From NCBI GenBank assembly GCA_017538775.1, contig JAFYIF010000252.1, positions 1-7,418 on the forward strand: a stretch of 7,418 bases of DNA. The letters run 5' to 3'. Both the position numbers and the translations under genes were made by a program. Below, piece after piece: positions 1 through 5,847 of the stretch. This DNA is from Oscillospiraceae bacterium. GTDB lineage: Bacteria; Bacillota; Clostridia; Oscillospirales; Oscillospiraceae. The notes beneath the pieces are model-generated. The model searched no databases. It was not told the origin of the DNA and worked only from the letters and a program-made list of their open reading frames with translations. The number at the start of each line of letters is the position of its first letter. Within the stretch, counting starts at the first letter, position 1.

Positions 1-79
1 CCCCCCGCGCCAGAGACGCGATGGCCTCCGGCTGGTCCCCCGCCGGGGCAAACTTGCTGACCACCTTCCACTCCGCCAT
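1..79 (-). CDS. uvrB: UvrB, excinuclease ABC subunit B (N-terminal fragment, cut by window edge)
   Basis: Only the first 26 codons lie in the window, read leftwards from the ATG at 79-77. The translation includes KFAPAGDQPEAI, the hallmark N-terminus of UvrB (family pattern F.P.GDQP.AI), which precedes the Walker A motif of its helicase-like domain. UvrB is the damage-verification subunit of UvrABC nucleotide excision repair: it loads with UvrA and recruits UvrC. The start is fixed by a strong Shine-Dalgarno AAGGAGGAG at 84-92. A SigA-type promoter lies at 111-139, giving a leader of about 25 nt. The gene is transcribed divergently from the antiporter gene. The rest, including all catalytic motifs, is outside the window, so intactness cannot be judged. 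Confidence 0.9.
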   Translation of the reverse strand, partial: MAEWKVVSKFAPAGDQPEAIASLARG

Positions 80-110
80 ACCGCTCCTCCTTGCGCTGTG
101 ATAATGAAAA

Positions 111-139
111 AGTATATACCATCGGGGGAAAAATGAAAA
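111..139 (-). promoter_or_regulatory. SigA-type promoter of uvrB
   Basis: On the minus strand, -35 TTTTCA (134-139) and -10 TATACT (111-116) are separated by exactly 17 bp. The predicted transcription start is near 104, about 25 nt before the uvrB ATG. No LexA-box-like dyad was recognised by eye in this short leader, although uvrB is SOS-controlled in many bacteria. Confidence 0.65.
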
Positions 140-235
140 GCCCCGGAGGAAGATTTTCCGGAGACAAGGAGGGAATTGTAGGGAAACCGTTCGCCGGAAT
201 CCGACAGAATCCGCGTCCCCGGCGCAAAAAAGCCC

Positions 236-264
236 TTTACAGTTTGTTCACACCTTGCTATAAT
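236..264 (+). promoter_or_regulatory. SigA-type promoter with extended -10 for the NhaC-family gene
   Basis: -35 TTTACA (236-241), a 17-bp spacer and a perfect -10 TATAAT (259-264), preceded by TGC (256-258), which is the extended -10 TGn motif. Predicted start is near 271, leaving a leader of about 66 nt before the ATG at 337. The stretch from about 140 to 235, between this and the uvrB promoter, shows no gene. Confidence 0.85.
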
Positions 265-283
265 AGCGCGGTAAAGCGTGAAA

Positions 284-300
284 GTGCGGCGGGGCCGCAC
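284..300 (+). other. Leader hairpin upstream of the NhaC-family gene
   Basis: GTGCGGC (284-290) and GCCGCAC (294-300) form a perfect 7-bp stem with a GGG triloop inside the predicted 5' leader, 22 nt before the ribosome binding site. No U-tract follows, so it is not an intrinsic terminator. It may stabilise the mRNA or be part of a regulatory leader; no known riboswitch class was recognised. Confidence 0.45.
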
Positions 301-336
301 GGGAACAAACGAAACCGAATTGAGGAGGATCATTTC

Positions 337-1998
337 ATGAGAAGGAAGCAAATCCACGGCAGGCACCTGATCGTCACGCTGGCGATCTGCGTGGTCCTGC
401 TCCTGACGCTGAGCGTCGTGGCTCTGGCCGACGCGGAGGAGGCGGCGGAGAGCCAGCCGGCGCTGTACGGCACCTTCTGGGCCCTGGTGCCGCCCATCCT
501 GGCCATTGTGCTGGCGCTCATCACCAAGGAGGCCTACTCCGCCCTGTTCATCGGCGTCATCGCCGGGGCGCTGCTGGCCACGAAGGGCGCGCCCGTCCCG
601 GCGCTGAACTACGTCGTCAGCGACGGCCTGATCGCCGCCATTGAGGGCAACGCGGGCATTTTCCTGTTCCTGGTGCTGCTGGGCATCATCGTGGGCCTGG
701 TGAACCTCTCCGGCGGCTCGGCGGCCTTCGGGCGCTGGGCGGAGCGGAACATCAAGACCCGGGTGGGCGCGCAGCTGGCCACCTTCGCCCTGGGCGTGCT
801 GATCTTCATCGACGACTATTTCAACTGCCTGACCGTGGGCTCCGTCATGCTCCCGGTGACTGACGGCCACCGCATCAGCCGCGCCAAGCTCAGCTATCTG
901 ATCGACGCCACCGCCGCCCCCATCTGCATGATCGCCCCGGTCAGCTCCTGGGCCGCCGCGGTCTCCGGCGTGGCCTCCGACATGGACACCGGCATCTCCG
1001 GCATCCAGCTGTTCATCCGCGCCATTCCCTATAACTTCTACTCCCTGATGACCTTCGTCTTCATCATCGGCCTGGTCGTGATGAAGTTCGACTACGGCCC
1101 CATGCGCGTCCACGAGATGAGCGCCCGCCTGAACGGAGACCTGGGCGGTCTGGAGGGCAGCCAGGTGGAGCAGGGCAGCCCCCGGGGCCGGGTCATCGAC
1201 CTGGTGCTCCCGGTGCTGGTGCTGATCGTCAGCTGCATCCTGGGGATGCTCTACGTCGGCGGCTTCTTCGGCGCCGACTGGTGGGGCGGCACGGACTGCG
1301 TCGGGGACTTCATCGGCGCCTTCGGCAACACGGACGCCACCGTGGCCCTGCCCTGGGGCAGCATCATCGCCCTGATCGTCATCGTGATCTATTTCCTCTG
1401 CCGCCGGACCCTGAGCTTCAAGCAGGCCATGGAGTGCGTGCCCAAGGGCTTCGTCGCCATGGTGCCCGCCATGACCATCCTGACCCTGGCCGTGTCCCTG
1501 AAGAACATCACCAACAACCTGCTGGGCTCCGCGGTCTTCGTGAAGGGCGTGATGGACGGGGCCGCCCCCGGGCTGGAGAACCTGCTGCCCGCCGTCATCT
1601 TCCTGGTGGCCGTGGTGCTGGCCTTCGCCTCCGGCACCAGCTGGGGCACCTTCGGCATCCTGATCCCCATCGTCCTGGGCGTCTTCCCCGCCGACAGCGA
1701 GCTGCCCATCATCGGCATCTCCGCCTGCCTGGCCGGCGCCGTCTGCGGCGACCACTGCTCCCCCATCTCCGACACCACCATCATGGCCTCCGCCGGCGCG
1801 CAGGTGGAGCACATCAAGCACGTCTCCACCCAGCTGCCCTACGCCATGACCGTGGCCGCCGTGAGCTTCCTCACCTACATCGCCGCCGGTTACATCCAGA
1901 ACCCCTGGATCAGCCTGGCCATCGGCACGGTGCTGACCGTCGTGGCGCTGCTGGTGCTGCGGGCCACCACGCGGGAAAAGGACGCGCAGGAGGCATAA
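337..1998 (+). CDS. nhaC: NhaC-family Na+/H+ antiporter
   Basis: A 553-residue polytopic membrane protein of the NhaC family (Na_H_antiporter), expected to exchange cytoplasmic Na+ (or an organic anion/Na+ combination, as in MleN-type members) for protons. The ATG at 337 is chosen because GAGGAGG sits at 322-328 and the promoter at 236-264 is upstream; the open frame extends back to 91 but would run through that promoter. Family signatures: IFIDDYFNCLTVGSVM (156-171), LIDATAAPICMIAPVSSW (188-205), FASGTSWGTFG (430-440) and GDHCSPISDTTIMASAGA (471-488), with many hydrophobic segments from residue 45 to 541. Residues 1-33 look like a cleavable signal peptide (basic start, long hydrophobic core, ending ALADA). 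The gene is monocistronic, with its own promoter and a terminator at 2019-2052. Substrate cannot be fixed from sequence; symbol given at family level. Confidence 0.88.
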   Translation: MRRKQIHGRHLIVTLAICVVLLLTLSVVALADAEEAAESQPALYGTFWALVPPILAIVLALITKEAYSALFIGVIAGALLATKGAPVPALNYVVSDGLIAAIEGNAGIFLFLVLLGIIVGLVNLSGGSAAFGRWAERNIKTRVGAQLATFALGVLIFIDDYFNCLTVGSVMLPVTDGHRISRAKLSYLIDATAAPICMIAPVSSWAAAVSGVASDMDTGISGIQLFIRAIPYNFYSLMTFVFIIGLVVMKFDYGPMRVHEMSARLNGDLGGLEGSQVEQGSPRGRVIDLVLPVLVLIVSCILGMLYVGGFFGADWWGGTDCVGDFIGAFGNTDATVALPWGSIIALIVIVIYFLCRRTLSFKQAMECVPKGFVAMVPAMTILTLAVSLKNITNNLLGSAVFVKGVMDGAAPGLENLLPAVIFLVAVVLAFASGTSWGTFGILIPIVLGVFPADSELPIIGISACLAGAVCGDHCSPISDTTIMASAGAQVEHIKHVSTQLPYAMTVAAVSFLTYIAAGYIQNPWISLAIGTVLTVVALLVLRATTREKDAQEA

Positions 1999-2018
1999 AC
2001 ATATCCACACAGGACCCC

Positions 2019-2052
2019 AACGCGGGCGGCCACCCATGCCGCCCGCGTTTTT
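2019..2052 (+). terminator. Intrinsic terminator of the NhaC-family gene
   Basis: AACGCGGGCGGC (2019-2030) pairs perfectly with GCCGCCCGCGTT (2038-2049) around the 7-nt loop CACCCAT, and a run of five T ends at 2052. It begins 20 nt after the antiporter stop codon. This is a classic strong Rho-independent terminator on the plus strand. Confidence 0.9.
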
Positions 2053-2063
2053 CCATAAAGATT

Positions 2064-2093
2064 GACGCCCGCTGCTTTGTCGCAGCGGGCGTC
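2064..2093 (-). terminator. Probable terminator of htrA
   Basis: GACGCCCGCTGC (2064-2075) and GCAGCGGGCGTC (2082-2093) form a perfect 12-bp stem with a 6-nt loop, 62 nt past the htrA stop on the minus strand. Read leftwards, the stem is followed by AATCTTTAT, a weak U-tract; read rightwards there is no T run. It is therefore assigned to htrA. The interval 2098-2127 between it and the htrA stop is a continuous purine run on the plus strand with no evident gene. Confidence 0.65.
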
Positions 2094-2155
2094 CTGCCAG
2101 GGAAAAAGGAAAAGAAAAGAGAGAGGATGAAAAAGAATGAAAGCTATTTCAGTGT

Positions 2156-3685
2156 TCAGCGATAGCTGAAGGGGAAGAGCTGGGAGAAGAAGTCCTCGTA
2201 GGAGTCGTAGCCCTCTCCGAAGTCGAAGCCGAAGCCCTCCCCGAAGTTGAAGCCGTAGCCGTTGCCGCCCTGGTCCTCGCGTCCGGTCTGGTTTTCCTCC
2301 GCGCTCGGGGTCTCCGCCGCCTCGTCGGGCACGTCCTCGTCAAAGGTGAGGCTCAGGGTCAAAATCTCGCCGCTGCGGAAGACCTTGAGTTCCACGGTGT
2401 CCCCGGCCTGGTAGTCCCGCTTGGCGCGGATCAGGTCGTCCCGGGAGGCGATGGTTTTGCCGCCCAGCTCGATGATGATGTCGCTGGCCTGGAGCCCGGC
2501 GGCCTCGGCGGCGCTGCCCTCGATCACGGAGGCCACGATGGCGCCCTGCCGGAGCCCGTAGTACTGGGCGGCGGCGGCGGAGACCGTGTCCACGGTGATG
2601 CCGATGCTGGCCTTGCCGTGTACGTAACCGTCGGAGATCAGGTCCCGGGCGATGGCCACTGCGTCGTTGATCGGGATGGCAAAGCCCAGGCCCTCCACGC
2701 CGGTGGAGGCGTATTTCGCGGTGGCGATGCCGATGACTTCGCCCCGGCTGTTGTAGATCGGGCCGCCGGAGTTGCCGCTGTTGATGGCCGCGTCGATCTG
2801 GAACATGTTGATGGTGACGCCGCTCGAGCCGTCGGAGGTGCTGATCTCCCGGTCCGTGGCGGAGATCATGCCGCTGGTCATCGTGAACTCCAGCTCGCCC
2901 AGGGGGTTGCCCACGGCGTAGACCGTCTCGCCCACCCGGATGCGGTCGCTGTCGCCCAGGGTCACGGGGGACAGGCCGGAGGCGTCGATCTTCAGCACGG
3001 CCACGTCGTTGTCGGCCTCATAGCCCACCACCTGGGCGTCGTACTCGCTGCCGTCGCCCAGCAGCACCTTCACCTGATAGCCGCCGTTGACGGCGTCCTC
3101 AATGACATGGTGGTTGGTGAGGATGTAGCCGTCCTCGCTGATGAGGAAGCCGCTGCCCTTCACCGCGCCGGAGACCGGACGGCCCCAGACGTTTTTCGTG
3201 GTGATCTCGGTGGTGACGGCCACGGTCTGATTCAGGGCCAGCTCGTAGTAGAGTTCCGTGGCGCTCTTCTGGCCGCCGTCGGAGACAAGGTTCGTGCTGA
3301 CCGCGGTGGCGCTCTCCCCCTCGGCGGGGGCGGCCACGTTCAGGACCACGCCGCTCTCGGCGCGGGTCTCCGGCGCGGCGCTGCTGCCGCTGCCCAGCAG
3401 ACCGGGCAGCCAGCCGCCCAGGATGCCGCCCAAAATCGCGCAGACCAGGCAGGCCGCGATCAGGCCCAGGACGGAGACGCCGCGGCGGGGCTCCCTGGTC
3501 TTCTTCTCCGGCGGGGGCGTGCAGTGATAGGTCTTCGGAATCGCCGCGGCCTCGCTGGCCGGGACGTAATTGGCGTCGGAATAGGCGGGCCGGGGGGCCG
3601 TTTCCTCCGGGCCCGGCGTCTCCTGCGCCGATGTCGGCATGGTCCAGACGCCGCTGGATTCGCTCTTGCGCTCCCACTCGTTCAT
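2156..3685 (-). CDS. htrA: Membrane-anchored HtrA/DegP-type trypsin-like serine protease with PDZ domain
   Basis: A 509-residue protease expected to degrade or chaperone misfolded proteins outside the membrane. Order: a Pro-rich cytoplasmic N-terminus with basic stop-transfer KKTREPRRG (61-69); one membrane segment (about 70-97); a Ser/Ala-rich linker; an S1C trypsin-like domain (about 145-355); a PDZ domain (about 360-450); an acidic linker and a Gly/Phe-rich tail (472-509). The catalytic triad is visible: His193 in TNHHVIED, Asp227 in DNDVAVLKI and Ser306 in GNSGGPI, with oxyanion-loop context, so it should be active. Length and layout match Firmicutes HtrA proteins with an N-terminal anchor. 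The start at 3685 has GGAGG at 3695-3699. No convincing promoter was found in 3700-3800: the best is a weak TTCACA/GACAAT pair. Convergent with the antiporter, divergent from mscS. The aromatic-glycine tail is unusual (see findings). Confidence 0.93.
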   Translation of the reverse strand: MNEWERKSESSGVWTMPTSAQETPGPEETAPRPAYSDANYVPASEAAAIPKTYHCTPPPEKKTREPRRGVSVLGLIAACLVCAILGGILGGWLPGLLGSGSSAAPETRAESGVVLNVAAPAEGESATAVSTNLVSDGGQKSATELYYELALNQTVAVTTEITTKNVWGRPVSGAVKGSGFLISEDGYILTNHHVIEDAVNGGYQVKVLLGDGSEYDAQVVGYEADNDVAVLKIDASGLSPVTLGDSDRIRVGETVYAVGNPLGELEFTMTSGMISATDREISTSDGSSGVTINMFQIDAAINSGNSGGPIYNSRGEVIGIATAKYASTGVEGLGFAIPINDAVAIARDLISDGYVHGKASIGITVDTVSAAAAQYYGLRQGAIVASVIEGSAAEAAGLQASDIIIELGGKTIASRDDLIRAKRDYQAGDTVELKVFRSGEILTLSLTFDEDVPDEAAETPSAEENQTGREDQGGNGYGFNFGEGFGFDFGEGYDSYEDFFSQLFPFSYR

Positions 3686-3810
3686 GTCGTTCCGCCTCCG
3701 TTTTTTGTTTCGTTTGGATTGTCCTCAGCTTAGCATCCACTTGTGAAAATTACATGAACAAAGACCGAACGATTTTTGAATTTCGGGCCGAAAAGGGGCG
3801 GCGCTCCCCC

Positions 3811-3839
3811 TTGCGCGGCGCGGCGAATGGTGCTATGAT
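3811..3839 (+). promoter_or_regulatory. SigA-type promoter of mscS
   Basis: -35 TTGCGC (3811-3816), a 17-bp spacer and -10 TATGAT (3834-3839) with the extended TGC element at 3831-3833. Predicted start near 3846, giving a leader of about 33 nt. The 12-bp core GTGCTATGATAC is repeated exactly at the tRNA promoter (7083-7092 region). Confidence 0.75.
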
Positions 3840-3878
3840 ACGGGAGTATATCAAAAAAGAAAGAAAGGTGTTGTTTTC

Positions 3879-4760
3879 ATGCTATCCACAGTCCTCACGG
3901 AATCGGAAACGGTCCTGGACGAGAACGTCATCTCCGACATCGGGGAGAAGACCACCGGCGCGGTGCAAGGCTTTTTGCAGTCCCTGGGTCTGGGCGCGGC
4001 CTCCTCGGTGCTGAGCGCGATCCTGGTCTTCGTCCTCTGCCTGGTGGTGGTCAAGGTCCTGAGCCACCTGGCCGACAAGCTGCTGACCCACACCAACTTC
4101 GGCAGCGAGCTGGTGCGCCGCTTCCTCAAGACGGCCATCAAGATCGTTCTCTGGGCCATCGCCATCGTCATCATCGCCGGCTCCCTGGGCATCCCCACCG
4201 CCTCCCTGGTGGCGGTCATCAGCATCGCCGGTCTGGCTTTGAGCCTGTCCATGCAGAACATCCTGTCCAACCTCTTCTCCGGCGTCACCCTGCTGATCAC
4301 CCGTCCCTTTGACGTGGGCGACTTCGTCAGCATCGGCAGCAATTCCGGCTCCGTCCACAGCATCGGCCTGTTTTACACCACCATCACCACCCCGGACAAG
4401 CGCATCGTCACCCTGCCCAACAGCGACGTGGCCTCCGACGCCGTCACCAACTACAGCCGCGAGCCCCTGCGCCGCCTGAGCTTCCAGTTCGGCACCGAGT
4501 ACAGCGACTCCACCGAGAGCGCCATGACCGCCCTGCGGGAAGCCATTGCCAACTGCGATCTGATCGTCAGCGAGCCGGAGCCCATCCTCTACATCAGCGA
4601 CTTCAAGGACTCCTATATCGAATACACCGCCCTGGTCTGGGCCAAGAACGCGGACTACTGGCCGCTCACCTTCCAGTTCAACGAGCTGGTGCGCAAGAGC
4701 TTCGACCGCAACAACGTCCATATGAGCTACAACCATCTGAATGTTCATATGGTGCCCTGA
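3879..4760 (+). CDS. mscS: MscS-family small-conductance mechanosensitive channel
   Basis: A 293-residue membrane channel that opens under membrane tension to release solutes during hypo-osmotic shock; length is close to E. coli MscS (286). Layout: a short amphipathic N-terminus, TM1 (about 42-62), TM2 (about 84-102), the pore helix TM3 (about 105-142, with GIPTASLVAVISIAGLALSL and Gly/Ala packing positions), then the beta domain starting RPFDVGDFV (142-150) and the conserved TLPNSDV (178-184), and an alpha/beta C-terminal domain ending NHLNVHMVP. The usual PFP-like stretch before the final strand is replaced by NNVHMSYN. The start ATG at 3879 has GAAAGG 10-14 nt upstream and a promoter at 3811-3839. 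No intrinsic terminator with a U-tract follows, so read-through toward the lipoprotein gene 180 bp downstream is possible, though the palindromes in between may limit it. Confidence 0.9.
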   Translation: MLSTVLTESETVLDENVISDIGEKTTGAVQGFLQSLGLGAASSVLSAILVFVLCLVVVKVLSHLADKLLTHTNFGSELVRRFLKTAIKIVLWAIAIVIIAGSLGIPTASLVAVISIAGLALSLSMQNILSNLFSGVTLLITRPFDVGDFVSIGSNSGSVHSIGLFYTTITTPDKRIVTLPNSDVASDAVTNYSREPLRRLSFQFGTEYSDSTESAMTALREAIANCDLIVSEPEPILYISDFKDSYIEYTALVWAKNADYWPLTFQFNELVRKSFDRNNVHMSYNHLNVHMVP

Positions 4761-4765
4761 TGTTT

Positions 4766-4907
4766 CGCTTCAAAACCGCTTCGCCGGGTTTTGAAGCGAG
4801 TGCGCTGCGCGGGCGCCCCCTTTGGGGACACTCGCGCAGCGAGAAGTATTTTTTACGGGGCAAGGCCCCGCAAAAAATGGATTTGGATTTCTCGCGCCCG
4901 CGGGCGC
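4766..4907. repeat. Cluster of four consecutive palindromes in the mscS-SBP intergenic region
   Basis: Four inverted repeats occupy almost all of this gene-free 180-bp gap. (a) CGCTTCAAAACC (4766-4777) with GGTTTTGAAGCG (4787-4798): perfect 12-bp stem, 9-nt loop. (b) CGCTGCGCG (4803-4811) with CGCGCAGCG (4833-4841), with an inner CCCC-TTT-GGGG hairpin (4817-4827). (c) ATTTTTT-A-CGGGGC (4848-4861) with GCCCCG-C-AAAAAAT (4865-4878): 13 pairs with one A/C mismatch and loop AAG. (d) the perfect 14-bp palindrome GCGCCCGCGGGCGC (4894-4907). None is followed by a T run in either direction, so they do not read as intrinsic terminators. The arrangement resembles REP/MITE-like intergenic repeats; copy number elsewhere in the genome is unknown. 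The 63-codon frame across it (4760-4951) looks spurious. Confidence 0.7.
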
Positions 4908-4940
4908 AAAACTTGAGCAGACGACGGGGGCTGACAGAGC

Positions 4941-5762
4941 ATGAGACATAGAGACAGGATTCGGCGGCTGTTTGCGCTGCTGGTATCGCTTCTGCTGCTG
5001 CTGAGCCTCTGCGCCTGCGGCGAGACGGAGAGCGGGCCGTACCGGGCCCTGGCGGAGCTGGGGGAGAAGCGCTACAGCCTCATCTGCCGCCGGGGGGACC
5101 GGCTGGCCCCGCTGATCGACGCGGCCATGTACGCCCTCTGGACCGACGGGCGGCTCTCCGGGGCCTCCCTCCGCTGGCTGGGGCAGGACAGCATCGCCCT
5201 TTCTGGCGGCGACCCGGCGGAGGCCCTGCCCGGCGCCCAGGAGGGCGAGGAGGGCCAAAGCGTCCGCACGCTGATCTTCGGCGTGGAGCGGGACTTCGAC
5301 CCGATGAGCTATGAGAGCGGGGAAGACCTGGTGGGCATGAGCGTGGACATCGGCCTGGCCGTGGCCGAGCTGCTGGGCATGGAGGCGGCCTTCCAGCCCA
5401 TCTCCCCGGCGGAGGTGGCCACGCAGCTGGCCTCCGGGAACATCGACTGCGCCCTGGGCTTCGACCCGGCGGAGGTGGACGGGGAGAAATACTCCGTGGG
5501 CGTCTGCTATCTGACCAGCACCATGGTGCTGGCCGCCCGCACCGAGAGCCCGATCCGCTCCCTGGCCGACCTGAAGGACCTGCGCATCGGCACCATCGAA
5601 GACCCCCTGCTGTCCAACGCCATCCGGGACAACAGCCAGATCACCCGCTACGCCTCCGGCGCCACGGTCTACCTGACCCCGGGCCGCTGCATGGAAGCCC
5701 TGGACAAGGGCTGGTGCGCCGCCGTAGCCATGGACCGCATCATGCTGGAGCGGCTGATCTGA
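4941..5762 (+). CDS. SBP_bac_3-type solute-binding lipoprotein with apparently permuted domain order
   Basis: A 273-residue extracytoplasmic lipoprotein of the amino-acid ABC transporter solute-binding type. Residues 1-26 are a lipoprotein signal (RIRR, Leu-rich core, lipobox LCAC, lipidated Cys26). Residues 110-265 match the main body of the family: LIFGVERDFDPMSY, GMSVDIGLAVAELLG, QLASGNIDCALGF and DLKDLRIGTIEDP. Residues 34-84 (YRALAELGEKRYSLICRRGD, then DAAMYALWTDG and LRWLGQD) resemble the segment that normally ends such proteins (Y.I..RKGD...AL..L..DG....KWFG), and that segment is missing from the C-terminus, which stops at AAVAMDRIMLERLI. A Gly/Glu-rich linker (87-108) joins the parts. 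No permease or ATPase gene is nearby. The Shine-Dalgarno is weak (GGGGG at 4926-4930). No clear promoter was found; co-transcription with mscS is possible. Ligand unknown. Confidence 0.85.
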   Translation: MRHRDRIRRLFALLVSLLLLLSLCACGETESGPYRALAELGEKRYSLICRRGDRLAPLIDAAMYALWTDGRLSGASLRWLGQDSIALSGGDPAEALPGAQEGEEGQSVRTLIFGVERDFDPMSYESGEDLVGMSVDIGLAVAELLGMEAAFQPISPAEVATQLASGNIDCALGFDPAEVDGEKYSVGVCYLTSTMVLAARTESPIRSLADLKDLRIGTIEDPLLSNAIRDNSQITRYASGATVYLTPGRCMEALDKGWCAAVAMDRIMLERLI

Positions 5763-5786
5763 ACAAAAAACGCTTCCACAAATGAC

Positions 5787-5831
5787 AAACCCGCCCCGTT
5801 TCCGAACTACACGCGGAAACAGGGCGGGTTT
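5787..5831. terminator. Two-way hairpin terminator between convergent genes
   Basis: AAACCCGCCC (5787-5796) pairs with GGGCGGGTTT (5822-5831); after one C/A mismatch the stem continues with GTTTCCG (5798-5804) and CGGAAAC (5814-5820) around a 9-nt loop. It lies 24 nt after the lipoprotein stop and 16 nt after the stalk-protein stop on the other strand. Each side ends in TTT with further scattered T residues (TTTGATCTGTAT rightwards, TTTGTCATTTG leftwards), so a shared bidirectional terminator is the best reading, with modest U-tracts. Confidence 0.8.
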
Positions 5832-5847
5832 GATCTGTATCTCCCGC

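Noticed and set aside
91..336. Upstream extension of the antiporter reading frame (82 more codons)
   Set aside because: It runs through the TTTACA-17-TATAAT promoter and the leader hairpin, has no Shine-Dalgarno, and the encoded stretch is Arg/Pro/Gly-rich with no family similarity; GAGGAGG before 337 decides the start.
2127..2165. 12-codon plus-strand mini-ORF (MKKNESYFSVQR) after a GAGAGAG sequence
   Set aside because: It lies in a purine-only run between convergent genes, behind two hairpins, and overlaps the htrA 3' end; no promoter or other support.
2618..3733. 371-codon plus-strand frame antisense to htrA
   Set aside because: Ala/Gly/Asp/Val/His-rich shadow translation typical of the opposite strand of a GC-rich gene; the minus strand encodes a protease with a full catalytic triad.
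3882..4748. 288-codon minus-strand frame antisense to mscS
   Set aside because: Asp/Gly/Gln/His-rich low-complexity product; it mirrors the mscS codon pattern and shows no domain.
4848..4878. Reading the T6-GC stem-A6 hairpin as the mscS terminator
   Set aside because: On both strands the stem is preceded by T and followed by A, the reverse of an intrinsic terminator.
4760..4951. 63-codon plus-strand frame across the palindrome cluster
   Set aside because: It starts inside the mscS stop with no ribosome binding site and is built entirely from inverted repeats; more likely a repeat artefact than a protein, though similar small hypothetical proteins might be annotated wherever the repeat occurs.
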